A stretch of 64,000 nt of DNA from Glandiceps talaboti (GCF_964340395.1 NC_135567.1:18318806-18382805), one strand, 5' to 3'. Shown: positions 45,817-60,847, counted from the stretch's first letter. Numbers and translations: made by a program. Notes: a model not told the origin generated them from the sequence alone.

Positions 45817-46640
45817 GCAGATAACTATTTCTATAGTTAGTACAAGATCCGAAGATATTTTGCACACAAAATATGAAAGAAATAAGTCCTTATTAATTTT
45901 AAACAGGACGTGGTCTAATCCGCCTATGTTGGCCTTCATTTGTAACTTGAAAGTGCTTTTTTAATTCTAGAAATGAATTCGACTTTATCATTGGTAGAAT
46001 CACAATATGAATGATAGTAGCAACCAGTCACAGAGGCATACAGTTATATTTGGAAATAGGTCCACTCCAATATCAATATGTTTAACAGGTAGACCATAGA
46101 TTTCACTTCAACATCTCTGTTCTTGAGATGATCTTAAAAAGGAACATGGTCAGTAACTACTGGGTAATATTTTATCATATTTTGTTATCCAAATAAAGCT
46201 ACTTATATTTCACTATTATTCACTATAACTTCTCTAGAATCCTAGAAGTCACTCCTACCGTATAAACTGCTTTAATATTCCTGGGAATACATGATCACAG
46301 CTGTTAATATCATGGGAGTAATGCCAGTCACTAAGTCATTAAACAAGTGACAGCAAAGGGTAAAATATAACTAACCCAGACATTACAGATTACTTCCAAG
46401 TTTCAAGTTGCAGCCATGCCCCTTTAAATTGACGACTCATAATAAGAAGAAGTCTATCGAGCTATGATTTCAGAACATTTCAATTTGATAGCTGTATCAG
46501 CTATTCTCAAAACAAACCCTTATCTGACCTTACTAAAAGAAACACAAAATATTATTGATGTACACAGCTTGTTTTAATAAACCTTGGTATCAATTGTTAG
46601 CTACTAGGAGCAGATATGAGCCAATTGTTACTGTGACTAA
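45817..46640. other. Intergenic DNA, nothing recognised
   Basis: No gene, RNA or motif copy seen. Confidence 0.5.
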
Positions 46641-46643
46641 ATC

Positions 46644-46797
46644 AAGCAGCCAGGGGAGGTACTAGACCAAGCAGCCAGGGGGAGGTAAACCAAGCAACCA
46701 GGGGAGGTAGGCCAAGCAGCCACGAGAAGGTAAACCAATCAGCAGGGGAGGGGGTAGACCAAACAGCCAGGGGGAGGCAGACCAAGAAGCCAGGGGA
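46644..46797. repeat. G-rich minisatellite, ~24-27-bp unit
   Basis: About six to seven units of AAGCAGCCAGGGGAGGTAGACC with varied G-run length. It is markedly purine- and G-rich against the AT-rich surroundings. Confidence 0.85.
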
Positions 46798-49100
46798 AAC
46801 AATTTATTTTGAATGTAAAGAAATATTTACTCGACGGAGTCAAACTGATTAGGCGAAATGAGATTACCACTACAGGCGAGATTAAAACATGGCAACAACG
46901 TAGCAAATATATTTTTTAGAAGCAGGCAATATTCGAATATTGTTATTTTGGGAATTTTGATATATTAGATTGTTCATTTGTCGTTTCCATACATTGTCGT
47001 CAACTATAGACCTCATTACGTCATCGTCCAAGACGTACACATTTTGTTTTGCGTTTCGTGAACAACTGTTCTCTGAGTTTTGCGAGAATGCTCTCAGCGT
47101 GTACGTGTTGGTTCTAATTCCATGTATGTCTGAGTCTCTCGTCACATGCCTTTCGGTCCGTTGCCACCATGCACACTACTACATCACAAGGCGAACCATA
47201 ACGACGGGATTTGTCGTATCAAACGTTTGCGTATTTCCTATGTTCTCTTGTCATTTGGAAATCCAAAACTGATAATTAATATCAGAGAGATGTTCTCATC
47301 ACTTCTTTTCATCCTTTACATGGTTAGCTTTTGTAAGCGATTATAGCCATTTGAGAGCACCACATCCGGTTGTGATACATGTACTTTGTTCAAAATGATT
47401 GATTTCATGGAAGGTACAATAAATCGAACGATGTAAGTTTTTGACGACAGTCCAGATTTACTAGATCCGCGCCAATTTTTCGCGCTTTGTAAAACTCTGG
47501 GTTATGTTTGTGGACGTGACTCCTAACGCAATGTACATATCGTACTTGTCTCGCACTCTACCAGACGAAATTTTTGGCGCCAAACTGACGCGGACAAATG
47601 ACATTTTTTCTTCAAATTTGAACGTGGATATTATTGTTTTTGCTTCTGGTGCTGGATAAATCTGCCTGAAACAATGCACCTCGTATCATTTTACACAAAA
47701 ATGTGATTTACAGCGACGCAGGGCAAGTGTGACACTCCAGTTGACACGTGACATAGAGTGAACGACGATGGGAAGGCTATAAAACCATGAAGGAAACCCA
47801 TCAAGGTGGCCACAAATCAAACACATCTAGAAACAATAAATTGCAAAAAGAAATAAATTGACTTGATACTTACAGAACTATAGAGCTGTAACAATCTGAA
47901 GAGGAAATAGGAGATTTGTCTAAACTATCGTCCTCGACTCTCATAAGGCGAGTGTACGTTCTTCTACTGTTAGTATTTTTTCACTGCGTGAGTATGACAC
48001 CCTTACGATCTTGTTCGCAAGGCAAGGGGGCACCTTAGGCAGGTGGAAAGTGGTTCTGATTGGTTGCTTAACTATTCACATTTTCATGGTTGATTAAAGT
48101 GAACGCTGGCTTCTAGGGAGAGCCAAAAGGCGACGCATATTTACAAATAGATGGTGAACTCGTACGATGTTGTCAAATGTGATTGACAGCATCGGGACAC
48201 AGACCTAAGGTGTAGGGTTATGCCTACATTTTTACACCGTACTTAAACAGGGTCGAAGCAGATTTCTTGACAGAAAGTGGTTAATTTTTGTTACTTTCTG
48301 TCTGTAGGCTATCAAGACTCAACGTTTTACAAACGACTTGCCTATAATCTTTAGATTTCGGTAATTGAACTAACAATGAAGGCCATCAAATTCGCTGTTT
48401 TATTGCATTTTCAGTGGCTCAATAAATTTCTACTCGGAATTTTACGCGCACTCCTGTCAATGTTTACGTTCAGGTTGATTTTACGCGCCACACGAGTGTC
48501 GTCAGCTCTGTCGAAATTATTATAATCGTCATAAAATCACGGTGACTTACTACGCTCTACTGTGGCGGTATTTAGCCCCTACGATACCAAACATTTTGCC
48601 GCCAGAATTAATAAACAAATTTTAGTGACATTTTGACTCATCTTCGATAAACAGAAATGTAAAAATACTCGCCATCATGAAGTTACACTTTTGAAGTTTT
48701 GTAGTCAAATTTCAGTTCATATTTCGACATCTGAAATTTTTATTACAAATCTGCTAAATTTTAGATTGAATTCATAAAAATAAGACTTCCGAACGAAATT
48801 ATATCACATTTTATTTGACAAGTGGTTACATTTATCGAAAATATCCGAAAATGTTAGACGAGATTGAACTCATTTTTAGGCGGATTTTAAAGAAATAATC
48901 TCCTGGGACAAAGTCATGCCAACATTTCAATTTTCTGTAGATCACGTTTTTCGACAACTCCCCAACATTTCCAAAGACTGAAGTCGATATTATTTTAAAG
49001 TCAACACGTCATTTGTCAGTAGAGAAAGTGCCAATGCCATGATTATGTTTACCTATTGTTGAGCTGACAGTTCAAAGTTCAAACAAAAAACAATTATTCA
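46798..49100. other. Intergenic DNA with partial motifs
   Basis: No gene recognised. Partial motifs GTCGTCAAC near 46997 and GTCGTCAGC near 48499, and palindromic TTTGGCGCCAAA near 47574, are present. Short frames at 46882-47346 lie in a less AT-rich patch and show no domain. Confidence 0.5.
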
Positions 49101-49111
49101 TTTAAACTGAT

Positions 49112-49290
49112 GTCGTCTGCCACATCTAAGTCTCATACAAAGTGATTGCTTACATATCAACCCCTTCCACACAAAATTTAGCTTGTCGTCTGTCACTGTA
49201 CTGTTATACAGGTACATCACATCTGGACTCCAGTTATCAAACACTTTAACACAAAGTTTTGCTTGTCGCCTGTCACATTTATGTCCACAT
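49112..49290 (+). repeat. Three-unit ~75-bp array with GTCGTCTG
   Basis: GTCGTCTG at 49112 and 49185, and GTCGCCTG near 49265, each follow ACAAAATTTAGCTT or a similar block in units 2 and 3. Unit 1 continues CCACATCTAAGTCTCATACA and then GTGATTGCTTAC, resembling the order CAAGTCACAT, CCATACA, TTGCTT in the 36.2-kb array, so the two arrays appear related. Confidence 0.65.
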
Positions 49291-52200
49291 AGTTTTGATT
49301 GGAAGTTCTAACTTCTAGAATTTAGACATTTTCAGACTCAGGTTCAGATTCACCATAATACTTATATTTTAATCGTATTTTAATCTCTCACACTGATTAG
49401 CATATACATTCTGGTGACCAAACTTACTTCCACCGCACTTTTTGTTTGTCAAATGAAGAATTTCGATTATCAGACAAATACAGTTATTTCTTATGTTAAT
49501 GTGAAGGGGGCAATGATCACAACAGAACTTCAATGGTTTCATGAATACATTTCACTGAAAACTATCATTCTTAAAATTTTCCAAACTTTACTAATATGAA
49601 CGGTAGTGCTTGGTTCTTCTGTAATCAAGGACTACATGATGGATTCGCGGTGTTGTTGTCAAGGAATTCGACACTTTATTTTGCCATTCAGTTAAAAAAA
49701 AAAATAAAAAAAAAACATTTGGCGGCCATATTGGATTTTAAAAATGATTTAATGCTGTTGTGATTTTGATCTGTATGTGGTGATCGCTGGTATTAAAGGG
49801 GCATAAACTAGGCTTTTATTTTTTGGTCGTATGCTGCATATTCAAAAGTACCAACATTGTCAAGAATTCTGCTTACTGAAGCATACTTAACCATAACTTG
49901 CAATTAACAAAACTCAAACCGCATATCAAGATATAACTCATAAATGATCCAATGACGTAATCTATTACACACACAAAATAATTACTTTTCTTCATCCTAG
50001 TTTTCAATGGGCATACGTTTTGTGCTGTAGTTTTTGTTGCATTTTCAAAAGGTACTCATACAAAGAATCCGATGACGTAATTTATCATACGTACAAAATG
50101 TAGACGAAATCACTACTAAGAAATCAAGTGTTCTAACAATGGCAGACGACAATTGTAATATTATAGAAGACATGCATTGACATTAACATTATACTAGATT
50201 AGTTTAATCAAAGTTTTATGTCAGTATTTTTACTTGAGTAAAACGCTAGCAAGCTCTAGATCTGCATGTGTCCCTTTAATGGTTGATGTCAACATAAAAA
50301 TCACACTACGAATTGGTTCAGATATTTAAATTGCACAGGTCAACAAACTTTGAACTGTCTCAGTGACCCGGCAAACAAATAAGTACACACGAATTTTCTC
50401 TAAAATAGAAAATTATACACCACGGATATGGTGTGTGAACATAACCGTTTTATCTTACCGTGTAGTTCCATTCAAACAATGTGATGCAATTTAACGCAAG
50501 TTGGTTGACATGTTTCCGAGGTAAAGCCTTTAGGAATACTTTCTCTAAAATGACAATTATTAAGATAGTCAAATATCCTAATTCAAATGTGGAATTTATA
50601 TACGACTATAGATTATAAATACGTTATTGTGTTTTTATACATGGAAACGTTCTGGCTTTTCAACCACAAGTTGATTGCACAAGCTTAGTAAATTGTATAG
50701 ATTTTTGTAATGTCAACATATCAAATTCTAAGATGGGGGTTTATTTATATAACGAATCCGTCATCCCAATCGCTATTTACTTTCCATTTGCCAAGTTAAC
50801 CGATTTTCCATCCAGCCTAATCTCCAAGGATTGTCAATCTCTCTCTCAATATTCATGAACTAAATTAGCTCGGTAACTGATAACAGATAAACCATGTGTT
50901 TGACCCTTGACCTCCTACAGTCTCCTGACGTTGCAGTTGTTCAGCGTATTCGACTTTCATCTTTACATTCCCGCCTTCATACTTAAGACGCTTGAATATC
51001 AGTTCAAGTACTTTAGTGAGATCTGGCGTTTAAAGTCTGTATCTCAGACACATATTGCAGTCACAGCATCGTGAAGATATAGTTTTTTGAATCAGAATTT
51101 AGAATTTGACCTATGACCTCTTGTCGTCTGACAGAAATATGGGAATTATTTTCTGTGAAGATTTTGTTGAATTTTGATCACATTGGATTTTAATTTTGGA
51201 ATTAATTCCTAATTAGCACTTATTTCTTTGCTATTAGTCCAAAATCATGTTGAGATTGTCAAAGAACACCCGAAATAGGATTATTTCACGATAACATTTT
51301 GGCAGAAAAGTGCTACGGACAAACTGAACTTCGACAAGTTGGACTACGTATGTGCATAGTTATTCACCAATACTCAAAAATCATTTTGATATTGTCAACA
51401 ACTTACCGAACAAGTTTTTTTTTTGGCAGAAAAGTGCTACTGACAAAGTGAACGTCAGCAAATTGTTGCAAAGCGAAGAAACGTATTCAAGAAAATACGT
51501 GTTAACACCATTTTCTGTAAATCCATTATATCCATCGAACTTTTGTTATATATTGTTTCATCTAGAGAAGTAGCATATTTCAGGATCACTGTCAAGAATT
51601 TTGTATCTTTTAAGAACAATGTCAAAAACTGATAAATTATCATTTCAATTTCAGCTTCCAGGGTAGATCGTGAACAACACGCAACTGTCAAGTTTAAGTT
51701 GCCTGTGGGCATGTACTGATCAATATTCAATGATTTCTCATTAGTGCAATTTCGTTTTGAAGTTTTAATGGCTATATTATTCTACAACAAACTGTACAAG
51801 AACATTAGCAACCATAGATCATAAACGAACAATGGGAATCGGAGAAACACTAAAATAACATTGACGCCCAATATGACCTTGCTGATGAGAAACACCTGAC
51901 TCTGTGTACTTAAGACAGGGTTGATTATTTTTATCAATTCCTGAGATTTCCCGCCATCCTTGATGACTTTGGGTAACGTGCACAACAACACCTTGACCAA
52001 CTGTACAATTTAAACATGGCGCCTTCGGGCTGTGATTCAATCGTCAAAAATGGACATTGATTATTTTTGGCGCGAGAAACGTCGCGCAGACGATAAAACT
52101 ACACCCTCGTACAAAATCTTACACATTAACAAAGAAAGAGGAAGGTGCGGTATTTATTTTAAGTATTTAAGCCTTGAAATGTGTAATCATTACAAAATTG

Positions 52201-53755
52201 GACATACAAGTATAAAATTAGCGCGAAATTTATGATAGTGAAAAAGTTGTATGAAACAAATCGTGAACAAATATGAAATTGTTCAATGACCTAGAAGTTA
52301 CAGTGGTTATGGCTAGCCGTGCAATTGGGTGTAGTTATCAAAAAGTGTCAAAAATTGAGCAAAAGTTGATGATGGAGCGAAATTGTATGATTGGTATGCT
52401 GAACTAACTAGATAGACTGGTTGCAAAGCAATTACAGAGTGTTGGTTTTCATCACTTTTTCCATTAATGTTTTTCCTACAGACTACGGATTGATTGAGAT
52501 TTAATGTGTAGAAATAGTCCTCAGTAGACTAATAACTGTCCCACCAATCGAAAACCCAACATGGGTTCGCGTAAAAATTCTTCATGGCTCGAAGCAAAAA
52601 CGAATTACTGTATTTAACGCGCGATGTAAACTTGTAACCTCGTACCAGACCTAAATCAGGCGTTCGAGGCTCTGTGATCGTACGTCACCCCGTCTCTGCC
52701 AATCAAAGAAAGTGACAGATTATATGAATACCAATTCTGACTTGTCGTCTGATTGAAGTCTTCTTGAACAATTTTTTTTCAAAATAGATATTTTGTGTGT
52801 CTGTGTGATGCGGTGTACACCATCTCCACTACGATGAAGTCCCGCGTGAACTTGAAGATATTCAGACTCTCGTTTCACACGTTACTATTTGATTTTGCAA
52901 GACATACACAGGTATGCCTGGAGATTCTATAGATTAAGCTAAATCATTAGGTACATTACGACGGCGAAAAAAAAACCAAAGGAAGGTGATAACATTGGCT
53001 AAACATACGACAACAGATTAATGTGTTTCATCACGTTTGTTTATTTTGCATAGGGTCTATACTGCGTTAGTGAAAAATTAGTAGGTGTTTGTGGGTGGTG
53101 GGGGGGGGGTGAAGAATGACGAAATCTGATAATTGTAATGGGGAAAACAGGATATGTAGGATAAGATATATTGGACTTGGGAATAAAGGTGGGAATATGA
53201 AGGATTACTGATAGAACTTTATGGGAAGACTGAGATCATTGAGATGAGTAAAAATACCGGGAGAGTGATGAGACGGAGAAATACATGGTTATAGGTTGAT
53301 GTAGGGTGGTGATGGAGAGGGGTAGACAGAGAGACGGAGGGGGGGGGGGGACACACTGAGAGAAGATAGATAAAAGCATGGTTGGGATATATTTAGCCAA
53401 AGTACCGATGAAGAAAACAAATAACAACAAACAAAAATTATCAAACAAACCAACAAATAACTATTAAGTAAACAAAATAAACAAATGAAAATGATACAAT
53501 ACTCATTATACGAAATGATTGCATTGTACTATGGATAGAATACTATATTGATAATCACAAACAAGTGTTCTAGTCCATCAGTAGAGATGGCAGCATACAG
53601 GTACATGTAAATGGGCTATACTCCAATTATTGATATAATTTTGCCTGAAGACAATTAATTTAAGTACTTGTTTGTGTATTATGACAGACAACCATAATCA
53701 AACAGACTTAGATAGACTGTGTACAAATATCATTAAGCAACATCATAACTTTATC
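49291..53755. other. Intergenic DNA, motif bearing
   Basis: No gene recognised. CAGACGAC at 50143-50150, GTCGTCTG at 51123-51130 and 52744-52751, and TTCCCGCC at 50968-50975 and 51948-51955. GGCGCGAGAAAC followed by GCGCAGACGATAAAAC near 52071-52100 echoes the 10.0-kb array unit. G-runs lie near 53100 and 53340. Confidence 0.5.
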
Positions 53756-53777
53756 TTATCTCTGCACACACAAACAT

Positions 53778-53897
53778 ATATACATACATACATACACACA
53801 AACATACACACATACATACATACATACATACATACATACATACATACATACATACATACATACATACATACATACATACATACATACATACATACAT
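53778..53897. repeat. (CATA)n microsatellite
   Basis: About 120 bp of CATA repeat with CACA variants at the left end. Confidence 0.98.
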
Positions 53898-55135
53898 GAC
53901 AGACAGACACCTTCACAGACAGACACAGGCACATCCATATATCTGGACACAAACGCAAATTCACAACATTTCATAAAATCGCCAACAAATATATGTTTTC
54001 TAATTCTAGTTTTGTGAATTATTTTCCTTCATGACATGTCGAACAAGTGATAAACATAGAATCACACAATTTGAAGAAAACTATCAAAATGCCACGGTAA
54101 AAGAGTATTTCTACAAATCGTCGTTTTTCTCTGGATGTCGTCACATATTGTTTAGCGGGAAAAAACTTCGAACCATAACATTCGTTCTAAAAACTAACAA
54201 TATGTGTACATTAGTCAATTATGTTGTTGACAACATTGTTTGCAATGAGGTATATGCATATTCGAAAGTAAAATCAATCAAAATGTACAAGATTTTTTGA
54301 AAATGTGAAAAATATTGCACTGTTTTGGTGCGAATGTAATTTTTGTAAAAAAAAATTAAAATAAGAGAGTTTCCACCTACCTCAATAGCCTTTGACAACT
54401 GAACCTCAAAGCAACGAACGAAGCACCAAGTCATCGTTTTCTAATGTTTAGTCACGTGATATTCATTGACCAATAAGAAGCTCCCCTGCTTCGACCATAA
54501 ACTTGAGTCCCCTCCCTGTTAGTGTAGCGCTGTCACGTGACCGGAGATAATTCTGTGGTTTGGTATATTTATCAACCATCAATATAAAACTAATTATTTT
54601 GGAAGTGAATAGTAAAATCGTTAAAAATGGTGAACCTTCACAAAATTGGACGCAAACACAGTTAGTTTTCATAATTCATTTTGTGTACGCTGGTACTCGT
54701 GAAAATTTTTGTTAAAGTGACACAGGTTGAATTTATAATTTTTTTTTACTCAATTGAAAACAATTACACGATATCATCGTGTTATTTCTATAAAAACCTG
54801 ACTTCTATTTTATCAAGGTGAGAAGACACTAAGTCGGAGATCACAAAACTTCACCAGTCTTTCTCTGTACCTAGTTTAACACTCAGTAGAGAAAACTGAC
54901 ACCACGTGTATATGGAAAGACAAGAATAATAATGATAACGATTACAATAGCAATCACAGGTGTATCATACATATCTCATCTTAGTAATCGAAGTCGAGTT
55001 AAAAAAATTAAAATTAAGTTCGCAATTAAGTGTCACACAACGATGTTATGCAGATGTATATTACCATAAAATTACTAGGAGGTCTTAAGCCATAACTCAG
55101 AGTTTCACGCTTCTGCGATCATCAGCTGAGACACC

Positions 55136-55137
<2 letters not shown>
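53898..55137. other. Intergenic DNA, nothing recognised
   Basis: Short open frames only; no motif copies apart from TTTAGCGGGAAAA near 54151. Confidence 0.5.
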
Positions 55138-56090
<953 letters not shown>

Positions 56091-57135
56091 ATCAAAATAT
56101 TTGCAAACTGGAAACAAATTTTGATTTGATTCAGTTACGAAGTCATTATTATACGTATAACCTACCAAGTTAATCCAAAATGAAAACTAAATTTACTGGA
56201 AAGTTCCAATTGTAGTGTAAGAGATTTTGGCGGGAAAATAGATTTTATCAAATTCTTGCAAACAGATACCCATTCTTGATTTAATTCAGGAAAATTTCAT
56301 TATACCTATCACCTGTTAAATAAATCAAATCCAAAATGAATACCGGATTTACTGAAAATTCCAAGTACACAAATTGTAGCATTAGAATTTCTGGAGGGAA
56401 AATGGATTGAATCGAAATATTTGCAAACTGGTTCCCAATTTTTGATTTTATTTTTGTTATAAATGCATTATAATACCCACTAGCTATTAATACAGTTGAA
56501 AATGAGCACTGCATTTACTGAAAATTTCCAGAATTCTCAAATTGTGGTGGTCTAGATCTGTTTTAAAATAGATTCTAGCTCATACTACACGGTCTAAAAT
56601 TCGATGAAATCATGTGTTAATGGTACCTGCTTTTGAACTTATAATGTTTGCAACTAATTGTTTTCTCAATTCATTTGCATATGTACAGTCTACTATTTTG
56701 ATCCAAAACGAATACTAAATTTACTCAAAAGTCGAAAAAATTACAAATTTGTAAATGGTACTGACTTTTGAACTAATTCAGTTATCAGTGCTATCCAAAA
56801 TAACACTTTGAAAATATCCATATTTGCAAAAACATTTTTTAACTAATTTGGTTACCACTTCATTACAATCTCAACCTTCTTACCACCGATATGTGCATAC
56901 ATTCGATTCAAAACAATCACTGAATTTACTAAAAAGTTGCAAAAATGCAAACTGAAATTGTAGTGTGCGAGTTTCTGGCAGCAAGAAAGGGTTCTGTCAA
57001 AATATTTGCAACTAATTGTTTTCTCGATTCATTTGCATACGTATAGTCTGTTATTTTGATCCAAAACGAATACTTAATTTATTCAAAAGTTGAAAAAATT
57101 ATAAATTTGTATGATATACTTTCTGGCGGGAAAGA
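56091..57135 (+). repeat. Six-unit diverged tandem array, ~155-230-bp spacing
   Basis: The block ATCAAAATATTTGCAAACT recurs with TTGCAA at 56101, 56256, 56421, 56648, 56824 and 57006. Other shared blocks are ATCCAAAATGAATACTAAAT, TTTACTGAAAATTCC and CAAATTGTAG. Units end in a site reading GGCGGGAA at 56229-56236 and 57125-57132, and GGAGGGAA near 56392. Each period thus carries or once carried an E2F-like site. Confidence 0.85.
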
Positions 57136-59520
57136 AGTTGAAACGTCATGGTATTACCCGGATGACGTTGTACACTCTCTTTCAGTTTATAGACCTACAT
57201 CGTTTGATGGGAGATGTGTCGATTTATAAAATCATCGACAGATTCGATAGATTTATACTAGTATCAGCATATTCCAGGAGTATTTTCTCTGCACATTTCC
57301 TGAAAATGAAGATCATGGTCTAAACTAATATTACATATGTATTAAAATACAGCGACTGCTGATAACTAAGACAAGTTGACTTTCACAACTCGAATCGTAA
57401 AACGCGCGTAAAAAAATCTACTATCGTCTGCCCATATGGTTTGTATTATACAAATGGCAACATCACACCTGAGTAAAGTACTAAGTGAGAAAGACAAATT
57501 GTGTGTATGAATAATGTCAATGTAAGAAGAAAAACGTCGACGCGGGGTAAACTTTAACGACTCAAGGTAATTGACGACTCCCTATCCTGTTTATGACTCA
57601 AGTCGTTCTGTTGCCGATAAAAACACCGTCAGTCGCGCGCCATTTTCGAAAGTATGTGCTCAAGATCGAGATACGGCTTCCACTTTTACGATGTAACAAG
57701 TTGCTTCTCACAACAAGCGGAAATCAATTTGATGGCGGGAAAAATCTTGTGAATGAGATTTTATGGCTTGCTATCTTAAGCTAAATGGCTGATATGTGCG
57801 AACATTGAGGCTAGATCAATAAAATCACAACTCCGGGGAAGGTACGATCAAAATTATCGAATTGTATTCGGCGTGAGGAAACATCTTAGATGTCTGAAAG
57901 TGTCGCGATCGTTCACTGAGTTTTACTGATCATGAGGTTATATCTAGTAGTGTTTCCATCAAAAATTAAAATCGTCCTCTAAGATTAACACCGATAACAA
58001 GACTGAAATGTTTCGTTTTACCTTGTATCTGATTCAGCGTATATCACGTTTTTCTTTCTTTTCTACACTTTTCGAGTCAGAAACTATAAAAAAAAAATTG
58101 TTACTTCCCCCTCAGACCACTAACGAAGTGATCTGAGCTTCCCCATATCAGTACGTAGTCAATTCATTCAACAAAATCACGCGTCATTGTTGGACAATGG
58201 TGCAATATTTGCCGAACACACAGATAATCATAAATATAAATTATCAAGTTTGAGTAAGTCCCAAAAAAGGGAATTGTTTCTGGTCAGGATATTTTGTCTC
58301 GAATTTTATTTTTTTAAATTCTAAACAAACATGTCATTCAATCTACTATTTATGGCAGTTACTGTTATTTTATTTAGTTCTTTATCAGAGCAAGTGTGTT
58401 ATGGATGGGGCAGATATCATTTGCTTCTTCATGATTGCCTCTGGAGTTGTCTTCAGTGAAGTAGGGAATGTTATGTTTTCTATTTTTCATAGATCTGCAG
58501 ACTGCATAGGATAGACAAATACGAAATAAAGGACCGACACGAGGGTATTAAAGTGACCAGAAACAATTCATTATTTTTGGCCTAATATTTGGATATATTT
58601 CAACCGATTCGTTCAAAGAGATACGACATTAAGTATTACCTTCAATGGTGTCGTGCACTATTTCCTTCTATATCGCAAACCTTCGTTCCCGCCAAATGTA
58701 AATAACATATTTTCTTGTTTGTCGACAATTTTTGTCTGAAATATAGCAACATTTTGGTCTGAAATTATTACATTGGTTGTTATTAGTGACAAATGATAAA
58801 CAATGACTTCAAAAAATTATTCCAGGTTCACACATGATTACAAAACCACGACATCAAGGTCTGAGCAGTATACACTGTGGTTTCGTGATACCCTTCACGT
58901 CATCAGCCAAAATAAAGCTTTCAATATTCACTCATTATTCCAATCTTAGATTGATAAGTTTAATCTGACTATTTTTCATCAAAGAAATTACAAAAAAGAT
59001 CACATCAATTGAACGGATATGGAAATTTCGTTATTTCTGCTACATATACGGCTTGACCGTACCAGAGCGCCACTCACAGCTGCTGTGTGTCGTTGAGTCG
59101 CAGATCACGTGATTTTATTGACGCACGTAGTCGTCTGTTTGTCTGCAGGGGTTTCAGATAAAATTTACCGTCTGCTTGACACATTTTAAGCTCAAACAAT
59201 GAATTTTTCAGATGTTTTTGGCGCCAATTGTTGCCAGTTAATAAACTTTGTTATTACAATATGCTGTTGTCTTCTTGTTGTACACAGAGTTGTAATATCT
59301 CGTTTATCTACCAATCCCTATTGTACAGTGCTTTGTGTATATCAAGGTCAAAGGTCGAAGCAATGAGCCATTAATTAAAATCGAAAACAAATAGAGATGC
59401 TGTCCTTGGTGACAGGAATTGAGACTGAGAACTCATTGTATTCCCTGACATATATCGTTCGATTGAGTGCTGTTGTGTTGGAAACTTGGAATCTAATATG
59501 GTTACTTATATAAAGGAGAA
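57136..59520. other. Intergenic DNA, motif bearing
   Basis: No gene recognised. GGCGGGAA at 57734-57741, TTCCCGCC at 58686-58693, GTCGTCTG at 59130-59137, GCCATTTT at 57639-57646 and a partial ATCGTCTGCCC near 57423. A near-perfect 11-bp hairpin CTCAGACCACT/AGTGATCTGAG lies near 58112-58137. Confidence 0.5.
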
Positions 59521-59525
59521 TTTAG

Positions 59526-59692
59526 TACAACACAACACAACACAACACAACACAACACAACACAACACAACACAACACAACACAACACAACACAACACAA
59601 CACAACACAACACTACACTGCACTACACTACACTAAACTACACTACACTACACTACACTACACTACACTACACTACACTACACTACATTACA
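59526..59692. repeat. (ACACA)n then (CTACA)n pentanucleotide repeat
   Basis: About 66 bp of ACAAC-type repeat that changes to about 100 bp of ACTAC-type repeat. Confidence 0.95.
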
Positions 59693-59867
59693 CAACGAAT
59701 CGGTATAAAACATTACAAATATTTACGTTGGCATTACTATTACACATAAGCTTATATTCGTTTTGAATTTGAATTATAGGAACACAGAATGGTTTTAAAC
59801 TACCGTTTCAGCCTCATCTTGGTTTAAATCAGGAAATAGATTGTTGACAACAAGTGTATATGGAGAG

Positions 59868-59889
59868 AGTGAGAGAGAGAGAGAGAGAA

Positions 59890-59952
<63 letters not shown>

Positions 59953-59955
59953 TAC
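59868..59955. repeat. (GA)n then (CAGA)n microsatellite
   Basis: Short GA tract followed by about 60 bp of CAGA repeat, the same order as at 40687-40789. Confidence 0.95.
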
Positions 59956-60261
59956 AGAGACAGAGACAGTGATTTGCCATATAGTTGCATCACGGATAAT
60001 TCGGAGGGACACTTTATAGGTTACATTGAATTAAAGTAACACAGTACTCAAACGTGTGAGATGAGACCAGTGATTTCAATAAATTTTGAAGCTCTCACCT
60101 TTCTCGACTTTCCACTATAAATAAAATGATATAGATATAATTAAAAAACGCCAAGATAATATTCAACAGGAAATGGAGTAATTTATACATAGAAATGTAA
60201 CCATATACCGCTACATGTATATTATTTAAAAAATGCATACTTATATAAGGTCGGATAGTAT

Positions 60262-60385
60262 GTGCATAATTACATGACGTCACAAAATATATGTATAATT
60301 ACAAATCCATAACAAATATGCATAATGACGTAACTTAATTTATGCATACTGACGTCATGAATATATGCAGAATCACATGACATCA
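60262..60385. repeat. Four diverged units with TGACGTCA and TATGCATA
   Basis: Units begin near 60262, 60317, 60341 and 60363. Each joins a TATGCATAAT-like block to a TGACGTCA-like block: ATGACGTCAC, TGACGTAAC, TGACGTCATG, ATGACATC. Two are full CREB/ATF palindromes. Confidence 0.6.
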
Positions 60386-60847
60386 AAACTGTTATATCAT
60401 TTACATCTGACCTGCTTTGATTAAATAAAATTTTAAACTTATGCTGGGACAGGATTTGACTAATTAGATGTATTTAAAGAAATAAAATATTGACCAGTAT
60501 GCGACAGAGAAGGAGATCTTTGCCTATGATTGTATATACCTACTATGTCAGTTCAAATAACTGAAAGTGGTCAGCCACATGGATGGCGATTGAGCATTTA
60601 TTTTGGATTTGTAATATATAAAACAATAGTATTATGGTTTCCTACTTGAAATAGCAATGTGAAACAACATTTAATTGTGCAAAAGATTAACAAGTGCAAA
60701 AGATTAACAACTTAACGTGTACAATCTTTGTTATTGGTACGTACAGTTTTTTACAATAACAAACTTTTTACACATTTACAGTGGTGGTTTTTGGGGGGGG
60801 TTTTCTTTTGCAATAAGTTGCAAACACAAACTTCGTAAATGTTGTTT

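Noticed and set aside
54370-54392. CTACCTCA, complementary to the let-7 seed, as a let-7 gene
   Set aside because: The match does not extend beyond the seed and no hairpin partner is present.
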